Assembly (NCBI RefSeq): GCF_003994415.1
Contig: NZ_CP034689.1
Span: 1,426,001 to 1,490,000, forward strand
From: Achromobacter spanius
GTDB lineage: Bacteria > Pseudomonadota > Gammaproteobacteria > Burkholderiales > Burkholderiaceae_B
Length of the DNA stretch: 64,000 bases
Direction: 5' to 3'
Shown here in pieces: positions 25,601 through 34,489 of this stretch. The notes beneath the pieces were generated by a model that was not told the DNA's origin, ran no database searches, and was given only the letters and a program-made list of their open reading frames with translations. Position 1 is the stretch's first letter. Each line of letters starts with the position of its first letter. A program made the position numbers and the translations under genes.

Positions 25601-28600
25601 TGGAACGCGCAGTTGGCCGAGCTTGATGCCAATACGCTGAAGGCCGAATGGTTGTCGGCATGTTCGGCATGGTGGCCGAAGTCCATCTTCGCCAAGGGCG
25701 GCATCCGCAAGCGGCTGGCGAGGTATCGCACGGATAGCCAACGCCCGGACGAGGCCGCGATTACCGCGATGCTGACGCCCTTGGCCCTGGTGAATATCGA
25801 AGACCGCGAACTGGCGGTGCTGAAGGCAGACGCGCAGCGTTTGCTGCAAGAGAGCTACACCGGTCTGACAACAGATTGGGAACAGGTCCAGCGCCATGAG
25901 CAATGGGCGGCGCGCTTTGCCGATGCGGTCACGCAGGTGGCGGGCGATCCCATTTCCGCTGCGGACTTGCGCACGCGCCTGCAAGCGCTGGTGGGTGAAA
26001 ACCGCGCCTTCCTGCAACCGGGTTCACCGCTGGGCAAGGCCTTGCTGGCGTATCGCGATGCGTGGCGCGTCCAGCAAGATCGGTTGGCGGAAGTCGATGC
26101 CTTGGCCAAACCCACCGAGGCACTGGCGGGCGCATCGGACGCCAACGGTGCTCTGGAACGCATTCAGGGCGTGCTGGCGGGCTGGCGCCATAACAAGCAG
26201 TTCTTGATGCCGTGGTGCGTATGGCGTCAGGCGCGCGAGCAGGCCATTGCGTTGCAACTGCAAGGTTTGGTCGCTTCTCTTGAGCAGGGCCGCGTTCCGT
26301 TGGAGCAGATCGAGGCGCATTTTGAGTTCAGTTATCGCAATTGGTGGGTGAAGAAGGTCATCGACCATACCCCCGTGTTGCGCGCGTTTTCCAGTGCGGA
26401 CCACGAGCGCAAGATCCGCGAATTCCGCGATGCCGACGACCGCTTCCAGAAGCTCACATCCGCCTACATCTCCGCCGTGTTGGCTGGCAAAGTGCCCGAT
26501 GGCAATGGCGTGCTGGTCAGCCCGGACAGCGAACTGGGCCTGCTGCGCCGCGAACTGCAAAAGAAGACGCGCCACGTACCCGTGCGCCAACTGATGCAGC
26601 GCTTGCCTTCCCTGCTGCCCAAGCTCAAGCCTTGCCTGCTGATGTCGCCCTTGTCGGTGGCGCAATATCTGGACGCCGGTCATTCGCAGTTTGATGTCGT
26701 GGTGTTCGACGAAGCGTCGCAGATTCCGGTGTGGGATTCGGTGGGCGCCATTGCGCGCGGCCAGCAAGTGGTGGTGGTGGGCGATACCAAGCAGTTGCCG
26801 CCCACAAGCTTCTTCAGCAAGTCCGCGCCAGAAGACGATGGCGTGGGTGACGATGGCCAGGTCGAAGATCTGGAGAGCATTCTGGATGAATGCCTGGGCG
26901 CCGACATGAACCGTCTGCGTTTGCAGTGGCATTACCGCAGCAAGCACGAAAGCCTGATCACGTTCAGCAACGTCACCTATTACGACTCGCAGTTGATCAC
27001 CTTCCCGTCGCCCGTCACGGATGACGTGGCCGTGCGCCTGGAGAAGGTCGCGGGTATCTACGACCGGGGCGGTAGCCGCACCAACCGCCGCGAAGCCGAA
27101 GCCATTGTGCAAGGCATCGAGCAGCACTATCTGGACAAGTCGCGCCGCCGCCAAACCTTGGGCGTGGTGACGTTCAACCAGCCGCAGCAATCCCTGATCG
27201 AAACCCTGTTGGATGCCCGCCGCCGCGCCAACGCGGAACTCGACAAGGCGATCTCGGCGCAGTCCCGTGAACCGCTGTTCATCAAGAACCTGGAGAACGT
27301 GCAGGGCGACGAACGCGATGTCATCTATTTCTCGATCACGTTCGGCCCGGACGCCGCCGGAAAGATGACGATGAACTTCGGGCCGCTGAACGGCGAAGGC
27401 GGACACCGCCGTCTGAACGTGGCGATCTCCCGCGCGCGCGAAGGCGTGGTGATCTACAGCACGTTGATGCCGGAACAGATAGACCTGTCGCGGGTGCGCG
27501 CACGGGGTGTGCGCGACTTGAAGCACTACCTGGAGTTTGCGCTGAAAGGGCCGCGCGCCTTGGTCGAACAATCGCTGCCGACCGGCCGCGAGCCGGACAG
27601 CCCGTTTGAAACCCAGGTCATCAAGGTGCTGCGCAATCATGGCTGGGTGGTGCACCCGCAAGTGGGCTGCTCCGGCTACCGCATTGACATGGGCGTGGTG
27701 GACCCGCGTGCGCCGGGGCGCTATCTGATGGGCATCGAGTGCGACGGCCGCGCGTATCACTCGGGCGCTACTGCGCGCGATCGCGATCGCTTGCGTCAGG
27801 TGGTGCTTGAAGGGTTGGGCTGGCGCTTGCATCGGGTGTGGTCCACCGACTGGTGGATCAACCCTGAACGAGAGGTGGAGAAGATCCTGGCCCGCTTGAA
27901 CGCGGAGCTGGAACGCAAGGTCGAGGACGAGCCCGAGGTGGAGGACGCAGAGGCTGAAGGCGAAGCCGAAGTTGAAGCCGAAGCTGCTATTCAAGCGGAA
28001 ACCGCAATCGAAGCCGGAGCCGATGCCAGAGCCGCTACTAAACCCGAAGGCGCCGTGGAGTTTGTGATCACGACCGAAGAGGGCGATGCCGCGTGGGCGC
28101 CGGCGGACAGCGCGAAAGTCAGCGCGGAAGTCAGCGCGGAAGTCAGCGCATCCACGGGCGGCATCGCGACCTATCAACTGGCCGACCTGAGCACTGCCGC
28201 CGGTGACCCAGACGCCTTCTACAGCCGCGCCAACAACGCGCAATTGGCGGAACAATTACGCCTGGTCATCGACACGGAAGGCCCCATCGCCGAGACCGTG
28301 CTGCACCGTAAAGTCGCCCGAGCCTGGGGCCTGGAACGCACAGGCGTCCGGATCGTTGAACGCTTGCGGACATTAACGCCAATGGAAGTCGGCCAGACGG
28401 ATGAAGCCGAGGCCACCTTCTATTGGCCCGCCGGCGTCACACCCGAAACCTGGAACGGCTTTCGCGGCGCAAGCGACGACGACGCCACGCGCCGCCGCGT
28501 GGATGATGTCTGCATCCAGGAGCTGGCGAACGGCGTGCTGCACGTGCTGGCCATGACCGGCAACGCGCCGAAAGCGGATGTGATCAAGTCAGTGTGCCGG

Positions 28601-28717
28601 CTGCTGGGCATGTCGCGTACGTTGGCGGATGCGGAAGCACGCATCGCACACGCAATAGCCGGCCTGGCGCAGCGAGGCGTGGTGCGTGAAGAGATGGGGA
28701 TGTTGCGGGTGGGGTAG
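22604..28717 (+). CDS. Giant transglutaminase-like/DUF4011/SF1 helicase/Vsr-like nuclease/DUF3320 protein
   Basis: A 2037-residue cytoplasmic multidomain protein. Domains in order: an N-terminal beta region (about 1-150); a transglutaminase-like fold with a candidate triad Cys252, His278, Asp292; DUF4011 beginning LAKWKSRLLDLTLRNRLLNF (about 405); SF1 helicase with Walker A GPPGTGKS (724-731), motif II DEAS (1369-1372), GDTKQLPP and motif VI RLNVAISRAR (about 1602); a Vsr/DUF559-like nuclease with Glu1669, Asp1695 and ECD 1712-1714; an acidic, repetitive linker (about 1770-1850); and a DUF3320 C-terminus. The combination implies ATP-driven DNA or RNA translocation plus cleavage, as in phage-defence proteins, though no target is known. 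It stands alone between unrelated genes. Confidence 0.9.
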   Translation: MDKRQDLEPQVIQEGAAQAGTMQTDVVHTTRLNTSDAIIIDIDADSTLGYASIQNAVPIVRTLRVTNRSAHTFENIEVRLRCNPAFAQPVTLRFDVLVPGEIRRISPLDLTPDHSYVADLQEAVRASIDVVVQSGTQEIGRASQAISVLAYDQWAGTRALPELLAAFSMPNNPAVDGLIGKASKLLRAQHADLQMNGYQSKSRDVVWKQVSAIYSTLAAESLHYAEPPASFGVDGQKIRTPDRIMDARVATCLDLAMLFSSCLEQAGLRPVILMKDGHAWVGVWLHQACFADPLTDDVQAVRKRVDSGEFLVFETTGIAQHPNFRPSLRRALEQGAAHLREEGTFRYAIDVHRARELQIKPLPSRGVSVAPTDADDAELPAAIEPTPDLPPLDPEFVISLEPADDTPEGRLAKWKSRLLDLTLRNRLLNFKLTKSTLPLVVPDLAKLEDAIVDGSEFRIRPLPAALMDGSDPRMAEVHVGRGGRAPLDDMALDALGNKELIARVTQEALDANLLTIFGAARTGQEEGGANTLYLAMGMLRWTESPGAESAHLAPLILVPVSLQRQSVRSGFRLVRHDDETIINPTLLQMLRNNYELRIPGLDVLPADDKGVDVARVLQAFRLAVREIAGWEVLEQVHLGIFSFTKYLMWKDLQDRTEQLKANRVVRHLIDHPGQAFAKEPFDQRFDRLDDSYKPEDLLTPLLSDSSQLKAICAVDAGRDLVLEGPPGTGKSQTITNLIAHLLARGKTVLFVSEKMAALEVVHRRLANIGLGPFCLELHSSKARKSEVLQQLGKALDHSGQRTGDDWAREAERLTVLRQDLNGLVDALHHTHANGLTVYDAIGTCIQNAGKEPSPMFWADAQAHQVKDLAQLRETARRMSTLSKELGVLHGHPLAHIGMAEWSPSWQDALLAAAQALEQAVAGFQAQAEAAGEGLGLPAQGLSLDSYAHLDQLIDVLLAAPQVPAGLATQAHDPAARFQVQALARHGLARNAHWAQVGAQWNAQLAELDANTLKAEWLSACSAWWPKSIFAKGGIRKRLARYRTDSQRPDEAAITAMLTPLALVNIEDRELAVLKADAQRLLQESYTGLTTDWEQVQRHEQWAARFADAVTQVAGDPISAADLRTRLQALVGENRAFLQPGSPLGKALLAYRDAWRVQQDRLAEVDALAKPTEALAGASDANGALERIQGVLAGWRHNKQFLMPWCVWRQAREQAIALQLQGLVASLEQGRVPLEQIEAHFEFSYRNWWVKKVIDHTPVLRAFSSADHERKIREFRDADDRFQKLTSAYISAVLAGKVPDGNGVLVSPDSELGLLRRELQKKTRHVPVRQLMQRLPSLLPKLKPCLLMSPLSVAQYLDAGHSQFDVVVFDEASQIPVWDSVGAIARGQQVVVVGDTKQLPPTSFFSKSAPEDDGVGDDGQVEDLESILDECLGADMNRLRLQWHYRSKHESLITFSNVTYYDSQLITFPSPVTDDVAVRLEKVAGIYDRGGSRTNRREAEAIVQGIEQHYLDKSRRRQTLGVVTFNQPQQSLIETLLDARRRANAELDKAISAQSREPLFIKNLENVQGDERDVIYFSITFGPDAAGKMTMNFGPLNGEGGHRRLNVAISRAREGVVIYSTLMPEQIDLSRVRARGVRDLKHYLEFALKGPRALVEQSLPTGREPDSPFETQVIKVLRNHGWVVHPQVGCSGYRIDMGVVDPRAPGRYLMGIECDGRAYHSGATARDRDRLRQVVLEGLGWRLHRVWSTDWWINPEREVEKILARLNAELERKVEDEPEVEDAEAEGEAEVEAEAAIQAETAIEAGADARAATKPEGAVEFVITTEEGDAAWAPADSAKVSAEVSAEVSASTGGIATYQLADLSTAAGDPDAFYSRANNAQLAEQLRLVIDTEGPIAETVLHRKVARAWGLERTGVRIVERLRTLTPMEVGQTDEAEATFYWPAGVTPETWNGFRGASDDDATRRRVDDVCIQELANGVLHVLAMTGNAPKADVIKSVCRLLGMSRTLADAEARIAHAIAGLAQRGVVREEMGMLRVG

Positions 28718-28903
28718 GGACTGCGCGCTCTCGGGACCGGGCCTGTCCCGGGCGCGAAGGTTTCAGACTGTAAGCTCGCACCGCGTGCAGGCTCGCCTGG
28801 CAAGATTTTGAAACCCTCTGCCCCGCGCTGCGCCTGATCCGTCCATACCGCGGACGTAGAATGCCGCTTTTGATCAGTGCCATACGGCTCATAGGAACGA
28901 ACC

Positions 28904-29716
28904 ATGAAAAAAATAATCCTACTTGCGTCCGCATGCGCCGCGCTGCTACAGGCTTGCGCTCCCGTTTCGTCTCCCAGCGAAGGATCGTCCTCCATGCCCA
29001 CTTCTACCGCGACGTCGCCCGCCAGCCAACTGAGCTTGCCCGCGTATTACTGGCGTCTGGTTTCCGCCACCGATGCAGCCGGCAAGTCGATTCCGACCTT
29101 GCAAGCGGGCGTTGAGCATCAGCTGCGCCTGGCCTTCACGAAGGATGCCTTGAATATTCGCGGGGGCTGCAATACGCAGTTTGGCGGTTATCGCTATCAG
29201 AATGGCGTGCTGCAAGTGGATAACCTGGCGTCCACGATGAAGGCTTGCGAGCAGAGTTTGATGCAACTGGATGCCGAGATCAACGAGCGCCTGAAAGGCG
29301 ATCTGCGCGCCACGATGTCTGGCGATACGCATGAACCCGCGCTGGAGCTCGTGGGCAAGGACGGCACCGTGTTGAAGTTCGTGGGTGAGCCCACGCCCGA
29401 GACGCTGTACGGCAGCGCGGGCCAGATCATGTTCCTGGAAGTGGCTGCCAAGAAGGCCGAGTGCAGCCATCCAATGATTCCCAATTACCAGTGCCTGATG
29501 GTACGCGAACGCCGCTACAACGAAGCCGGCGTGCAGCAGCCGACGCAGGATAAATGGCAGCCGCTGTATCAATCCATCGAAGGGTTTGAGCACCAGGAAG
29601 GCGTGCGCACCGTGCTGCGCGTGAAGCGTTACGACGGGAAGAACCCGCCTGCTGATGCGCCGTCCAAGGTGTATGTGCTGGATATGGTGGTGGAGCAGGA
29701 CGCGTCGAAAAAGTAA
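28904..29716 (+). CDS. META and DUF4377 domain lipoprotein
   Basis: A 270-residue lipoprotein with lipobox LLQAC (Cys18) and a Ser/Thr/Pro linker to about residue 42. The META (HslJ-like) domain follows: YYWRLVSATDAAGKSI, LRLAFTKDALNIRGGCNTQFGGY, LASTMKACEQSLMQLD. The C-terminal DUF4377 part contains MFLEVAAKKAECSHPMIPNY and QCLMVRERRYNEAGVQ, ending with LRVKRYDGKNPPADAPSKV. HslJ-type domains are linked to stress and novobiocin resistance; the actual role here is unknown. A rho-independent terminator follows. Confidence 0.92.
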   Translation: MKKIILLASACAALLQACAPVSSPSEGSSSMPTSTATSPASQLSLPAYYWRLVSATDAAGKSIPTLQAGVEHQLRLAFTKDALNIRGGCNTQFGGYRYQNGVLQVDNLASTMKACEQSLMQLDAEINERLKGDLRATMSGDTHEPALELVGKDGTVLKFVGEPTPETLYGSAGQIMFLEVAAKKAECSHPMIPNYQCLMVRERRYNEAGVQQPTQDKWQPLYQSIEGFEHQEGVRTVLRVKRYDGKNPPADAPSKVYVLDMVVEQDASKK

Positions 29717-29738
29717 GCGCAAGGACGTCAATGAAAAT

Positions 29739-29769
29739 GCCGGGCCGTGTAAGCGGCCCGGCTTTTTTT
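29739..29769 (+). terminator. Rho-independent terminator after META/DUF4377 gene
   Basis: GCCGGGCCG (29739-29747) pairs with CGGCCCGGC (29754-29762) over a six-base loop, followed by seven T. Confidence 0.92.
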
Positions 29770-29980
29770 CGTGTGTCGCTCTTCGGTTTCATGACGGCTT
29801 GAGCGTTGGCGGATAGGCCCGGCGTGTTCTGAACCAGTGAGCTATCTCGATCGACGGTGCTAGCGACCCCGCGAATGCGTCCTACATAAGGGGCTACAGG
29901 CTCGCAGGCGCTCAAAGCGCTACCCATAATGGCCGCATCAAAACAGCCAGGCCGACATGAGCCAGAGGCAAGGAGACCCG

Positions 29981-31591
29981 ATGCAGCCCACTATGCACTC
30001 CAACTTGCAGCCCAACTTCCTGCTATTCATCACGGATCAGCAGCGCGCGGATCACGTGGGTAGTTACGGTAACGCCCTGCTGCAAACTCCAGCGCTGGAT
30101 GCCTTGGCCGCGCAGGGGTGGTCCGCCGACCGCTTCTATGTCGCGTCCCCGATCTGCATGCCCAATCGCGCCACCTTGATGACGGGCCGCATGCCCTCGG
30201 CGCATGGGGTGCGCCACAACGGCATTGCGCTATCCCAGCGCGCAACAACTTTCGTTGAACGGCTGCGTGACGCCGGTTACGCCACCGCGCTGATCGGCAA
30301 ATCGCATTTGCAGAACATGACGGGCATGGGTCCCGCCTGGCCCCCGGCAAACGACAACGTTGCGCGGGGTGAAGCGTGGCGGCCCGAGCCCGGTGACTAC
30401 GACCAGGAGTGGGGGCCAATGTGGCGCGATCACCCAGGCCATGATGTGAAGACGCCGTTCTACGGGTTCGACACCGTGCGCTTGGCGCTTGACCACGGAG
30501 ACCAGGTCGGTGGCCATTACGCACGCTGGCTCGCCCGCGAGCATCCGGAAGCGCGGCGGCTGTGGGGGGCCGAGCATGCTTTCAGCACGCCGGAATTCGT
30601 GCTGGCCCAACACGGGCAGGCGTGGCGCACGCGCGTTCCCGAGCAATGCTCCACCACCGCCTACATCGGTGACCAAACCATTGCGCAACTTCGCCAGCAC
30701 GCCAAGGGCACAGCCCCGTTCTTCATCCAATGTTCATTTCCCGACCCGCACCATCCCTACACGCCGTCTGGCAAGTATTGGGATCTGTATCGGCCCGACG
30801 ATGTGGCGCTGCCTGAATCGTTTCACGCCAGCCGGGGCGCCCATCATCACCCACCCCCGCACGTGGCATGGCTGTATCGGCAGCGCGACCTGAACATGGC
30901 GGTCAAGCACACGCCGGCCGTGTTCGCCTGCACCGAACGCGAAGCCCGGGAAGCGATTGCGCTGAACTGCGGTTCCATCAGCCATATCGACGCGACGATC
31001 GGCCGCGTCATGCAGGTGCTGCGCGATACGGGCCTGGACGAGAACACGGTGGTCATTTTCACGAGCGACCACGGCGACTTCCTGGGCGACCACCAGTTGT
31101 TGTTCAAAGGCCCAATCCACTACCAGGGCCTGATCCGCGCGCCGTTCATCTGGCGTGATCCGCAAGCCGGGCTGACGGCCGCGCGCAGCCAGGCGTTGTG
31201 CGCCACGACCGATATCGCCGCCACCGTGCTGGCGCGCGCACGGCTGCCCGCCTACAACGGCATGCAAGGCCAATCCTTATTGCCGTTGATGTCGGGCGCC
31301 ACTGACACGTTGCGCGATGCGCTGCTGATCGAAGAGGAAGGCCAGCGCACGATGTTCGGCTTTCCCGGCCGCACGCGGATGCGAACGCTGCAAACATCGC
31401 GCCACCGCTTGAGCGTGTACGCCGACGCCGATTGGGGCGAGCTGTACGACCTGCACGAAGACCCCCACGAACTGCGCAATCTATGGCACGACCCCGCCGC
31501 CGAGGCGCGGCGCGGTGAACTGCTGATGGCGCTGTCGCGAACGATGATCCGCTACGCGGAAACCAGCCCCAACCCCACGGCAATTGCCTGA
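29981..31591 (+). CDS. Sulfatase-family hydrolase
   Basis: A 536-residue alkaline-phosphatase-superfamily enzyme with the Cys-type sulfatase signature SPICMPNRATLMTGR: Cys59 would be converted to formylglycine within C-x-P-x-R. Metal-binding residues are seen in FLLFITDQQRADHVG at the N-terminus and in VVIFTSDHGDFLGDH near residue 355. It could cleave sulfate esters or phosphonate/phosphate monoesters. There is no signal peptide. Start 29981 has AAGGAG five bases upstream; 29957 is an alternative. A Bug-type binding protein gene follows 51 bases later, suggesting uptake of the substrate or the released acid. No maturase gene is adjacent. Confidence 0.9.
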   Translation: MQPTMHSNLQPNFLLFITDQQRADHVGSYGNALLQTPALDALAAQGWSADRFYVASPICMPNRATLMTGRMPSAHGVRHNGIALSQRATTFVERLRDAGYATALIGKSHLQNMTGMGPAWPPANDNVARGEAWRPEPGDYDQEWGPMWRDHPGHDVKTPFYGFDTVRLALDHGDQVGGHYARWLAREHPEARRLWGAEHAFSTPEFVLAQHGQAWRTRVPEQCSTTAYIGDQTIAQLRQHAKGTAPFFIQCSFPDPHHPYTPSGKYWDLYRPDDVALPESFHASRGAHHHPPPHVAWLYRQRDLNMAVKHTPAVFACTEREAREAIALNCGSISHIDATIGRVMQVLRDTGLDENTVVIFTSDHGDFLGDHQLLFKGPIHYQGLIRAPFIWRDPQAGLTAARSQALCATTDIAATVLARARLPAYNGMQGQSLLPLMSGATDTLRDALLIEEEGQRTMFGFPGRTRMRTLQTSRHRLSVYADADWGELYDLHEDPHELRNLWHDPAAEARRGELLMALSRTMIRYAETSPNPTAIA

Positions 31592-31642
31592 CGCATTCGC
31601 CAGGTCGGCGGCTTGCCAGCCGCCGCCACACCGGAGAGCACC

Positions 31643-32677
31643 ATGTTCAAGTCTTCGCGGTTCTTGTTTTGCACGGCGTCATTCATTTGCACGGCGTTGT
31701 TCATTGCAAGCGCTTCTGTCGCCGCTACGGCCGCCGCGGCACCGGCCGCCGCCGCTACGGCCGCCGCACCCAACACATACCCCACGCGTCCCATTCGGCT
31801 GATTGTCAATTCCTCGCCGGCGGGTCCTTTGGATATCTGCGCCCGCGCCATTTCAATGCATGCCGGCAAGCTGTTGGGCCAGACGATCATCGTGGAAAAT
31901 CGTCCGGGCGCATCTGGCAACATCGGCGCCAAGGCCGTCGCCAATGCCGATCCGGACGGCTACACACTTCTGTTGACCCTGGACACGCTGATGACCGTCA
32001 ACCCGCACGTCTTCAGCGAGCAGGCCGAAGACTTTACCCTAAACCTGGAGCCGCTCAGTATTGCCGGCAGCTTCGGATTGGCGCTGGCCGTTCGCCCCGA
32101 TCTGGGCGTGGCCACAATGGAAGAATTCTTGCGCTTCGCCAAATCGAATGTCATCACTTATTCGTCCGCGGGCTACGGCAGCCCGGGAAATCTGGCCTTT
32201 GAAAAGCTCAAGCTGAGCCTCGGCTTCGAGGTGGCGCATGTGCCTTTCCGGGGCAGTGCGGGCGCCGTCAATGCCTTGTTGGGAGACCAGATCCAGGCCG
32301 GATTCCTGGCCGCGTCGGCAGTGCAGCCGCACGTCAAGGCAGGCAAGATGCGTGCATTGGCCGTTTCGTCACGCGAACCCGACCCTGGCTTGGCCGGTGT
32401 TCCAGCGATGGCGCAGGTGGGTGTGGAATCCTTGAAGGACTTTGAAGCGGCATTCGCCTTTCTTGTCATGGCGCCGCGGGGGATACCGGCCGATGTTGCC
32501 GCGAAGTGGGACGAAACCTTGGCACAGGTCTATGCGTCGCCGGAGTTTCTGGCCAGCATTGCCAGCCTGGGCATGCGCGCGCCATTTTCCGGCCACGCTG
32601 TCGCGAAAGAGTGGGTGCAAACCCAGGCGGGTAGTTGGGCCGACGTGATTGATTCGGCGGGGATCAAGGGCCAATAG
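31643..32677 (+). CDS. Bug/TctC-family periplasmic binding protein
   Basis: A 344-residue exported protein. The signal peptide is followed by an Ala-rich stretch (VAATAAAAPAAAATAAAP) before the family start TYPTRPIRLIVNSSPAGPLD. Later Bug features are IIVENRPGASGNIGAKAVAN, DGYTLLLTLDTLMTVNPHVF and GSPGNLAFEKLKLSLGFEVAHVPFRGSAGAVNALLGD, seen in blocks. It should bind a carboxylated ligand in the periplasm; no TctA/TctB gene is near. GGAGAG stands before the ATG at 31643. Position behind the sulfatase gene suggests a shared transcript. Confidence 0.92.
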   Translation: MFKSSRFLFCTASFICTALFIASASVAATAAAAPAAAATAAAPNTYPTRPIRLIVNSSPAGPLDICARAISMHAGKLLGQTIIVENRPGASGNIGAKAVANADPDGYTLLLTLDTLMTVNPHVFSEQAEDFTLNLEPLSIAGSFGLALAVRPDLGVATMEEFLRFAKSNVITYSSAGYGSPGNLAFEKLKLSLGFEVAHVPFRGSAGAVNALLGDQIQAGFLAASAVQPHVKAGKMRALAVSSREPDPGLAGVPAMAQVGVESLKDFEAAFAFLVMAPRGIPADVAAKWDETLAQVYASPEFLASIASLGMRAPFSGHAVAKEWVQTQAGSWADVIDSAGIKGQ

Positions 32678-32793
32678 CAGAACGCAGGGAGCTCAGGGAA
32701 CGCAGCGGCAAAACACCAAGAGCACATCGCCCGATGGCGGCAGACCGGTACGTTCCCGCTACCGGCCTTGACCGCCATGCCTATCCGCCACGC

Positions 32794-33117
32794 TCACCAT
32801 TTGCCTTGATTCTGCGATGGCGTCTGCATCGGGGTTGTGGCATTGGCAGGATGCACCGTGTCCACATACTTCCTATAGCTGGCGACATATGCCCCACTGT
32901 AGATGTCGGGCGTCTCGTCGCCTTCCCATTTTTGCTCGACGCCAGCCTCCCGCCAGGCGGCCAGGTCGCGCATGACGTCGTCGTGGCTTTTCGGGACATC
33001 GGGCGTTTGCACGGCGGTCGCGGGGGCGACGGCCTGCTGCGCAAAAGTGGGGCCAGACAGCAAGCCGGCGGCCAGCACCACCGGGACGAACACTCGGAAC
33101 GAAAGGACAGTCTTCAT
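32794..33117 (-). CDS. DUF4148 small exported protein
   Basis: A 107-residue exported protein with a signal peptide ending GPTFA. The mature part KSHDDVMRDLAAWREAGVEQ (about 50-69) is the DUF4148 pattern, common and multicopy in Burkholderiales; the C-terminus is Thr/Pro/Gln-rich. ATG 33117 is chosen because AAGGAG lies six bases upstream and the signal sequence starts here. It is monocistronic and convergent with the TctC gene. Function unknown; related genes are often stress-induced. Confidence 0.82.
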   Translation of the reverse strand: MKTVLSFRVFVPVVLAAGLLSGPTFAQQAVAPATAVQTPDVPKSHDDVMRDLAAWREAGVEQKWEGDETPDIYSGAYVASYRKYVDTVHPANATTPMQTPSQNQGKW

Positions 33118-33263
33118 GAATGACTCCTTGATCACGATAGCAATCCCTCTCCCTCATGGCTTCGGACTCATCGTAGGGCGGCTGGGTGCCCATCGCATAC
33201 CCAAAATTGATTACGCCTGGCTGATCCCCCGGGACGGCTACCGGAGCGCATACCGCGTTTGCG

Positions 33264-34349
33264 CTATAGCAGGGATGCCAGCCGCACCAATTCCGCCTGG
33301 CGGCTGCATTCCATTTTGCTCAGCAACGAGGCGACCTGCTTGCGCACGGTCAGCACCGATGACTGGCGCAGCGTCGCCACTTCTTCCACGCTGTGGCCGG
33401 CCGCCAAACCCGCCAGCACGGCGGCTTCGGCATGGGTGATGTCGAACACGGCTTTCAGCTTGTCGACGTCGGGTTTGCAGAATGCGCTTTTGCGGCGCAA
33501 GCGCACCAGCAGCAAGCGGCCACCCAGCAGGCTTAGCGCGTCGGGCGCGGTGCTGATATCCATCCAGTCGAATTCGCCCCAACCCGCGGCCGTGGCCAGC
33601 GAGCGGGTCTGGCCGTCGTGGAAGGTGGCGACGCAATAGACGTCGAACAGACGCTGGCTTTTGGCGTCGGCGTGGCGCAGCCTGCCGCCGCGCACGATCC
33701 AGCCGCGAGCATCTTCCACATATTGCCGAGCGAGCGCCGAAATCCTGTTGACCATGGACTCCTGGTTGATCAGCAGCACCGCTTCGTTGACTTCCGAAAA
33801 GGCGCTTTCCACTGAATTCCAGCCGATGGTCAAGGCCTTTTGGCGCTGTGCAAGCTGGCTTTGCAACAGGCGGAAGTACCGGGCGAAGTCGCCTGTCTGC
33901 AGGCGCGCGCTGGCTTTGGCATCGATGGTGGAGCGCTGGAAGCCGATGGACGCATGCAGCACGGAGTTGGACTCGACGATCAGCGAAATGATCTGCGCCA
34001 TGCGGTGCTTGACCATGAAGTCGGCGTAGAACTCCGTGCGCTGCAGTTGGGCGCTGCTGTACATGCGGGCGGTGTCCAGCCAGGTGCCGGCGGGCGCCGT
34101 GCGCGAGTCATGTTCCAGGACGTCATGACGGTAGTAATGCCCTTGGTAGTCCGCGAAGCAGGCGTCGGAAAAACCGATGGCGGACAGGTTCGACAGCTTG
34201 TTGCGCGCGTCGAACACGATCAGCGTGCCGCTATCGGCGCCGACCAGATCTCGCGCTGTGCGCAGGATGTCATGCCAGGGCGGGTTGGGGTCGGTCAGGT
34301 GGTGCACGGCCTCCATTGCGCGGGAGAAGACAATCTGATGCTTGAGCAT
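33264..34349 (-). CDS. LuxR-type transcriptional regulator
   Basis: A 361-residue regulator with a C-terminal LuxR/FixJ helix-turn-helix: FDITHAEAAVLAGLAAGHSV then EEVATLRQSSVLTVRKQVASLLSKM (about 300-345). The N-terminal 280 residues contain a GAF- or PAS-like sensing part (ADSGTLIVFDARNKLSNLSAIGF) with no receiver aspartate motif and no clear autoinducer-binding Trp/Tyr/Asp set, so it is probably a one-component sensor of another ligand. It is followed on the same strand by nothing closer than the DUF4148 gene 146 bases away. Target genes cannot be inferred. Confidence 0.85.
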   Translation of the reverse strand: MLKHQIVFSRAMEAVHHLTDPNPPWHDILRTARDLVGADSGTLIVFDARNKLSNLSAIGFSDACFADYQGHYYRHDVLEHDSRTAPAGTWLDTARMYSSAQLQRTEFYADFMVKHRMAQIISLIVESNSVLHASIGFQRSTIDAKASARLQTGDFARYFRLLQSQLAQRQKALTIGWNSVESAFSEVNEAVLLINQESMVNRISALARQYVEDARGWIVRGGRLRHADAKSQRLFDVYCVATFHDGQTRSLATAAGWGEFDWMDISTAPDALSLLGGRLLLVRLRRKSAFCKPDVDKLKAVFDITHAEAAVLAGLAAGHSVEEVATLRQSSVLTVRKQVASLLSKMECSRQAELVRLASLL

Positions 34350-34489
34350 GGTGTGTCCCCAACGTGGCCGTCGGCCCGAGCGGAAATTATGCCCGCGAAT
34401 TTGCGATCATTGCGCAACATACATGCCTAATCCTGGCAGCGGAGCAGGATTAATGAACCACCTGATGCGTGTGCACCGGGATGGTTCCA

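Noticed and set aside
26024..28255. A 743-codon open frame on the minus strand inside the giant helicase gene
   Set aside because: It is antisense to strongly conserved helicase and nuclease motifs, is Arg/His/Gln-rich, and has no domain pattern. High GC leaves long open antisense frames.
33264..34349. Quorum-sensing LuxR assignment
   Set aside because: The N-terminal part lacks the conserved autoinducer-binding residues and no luxI-type gene is present.
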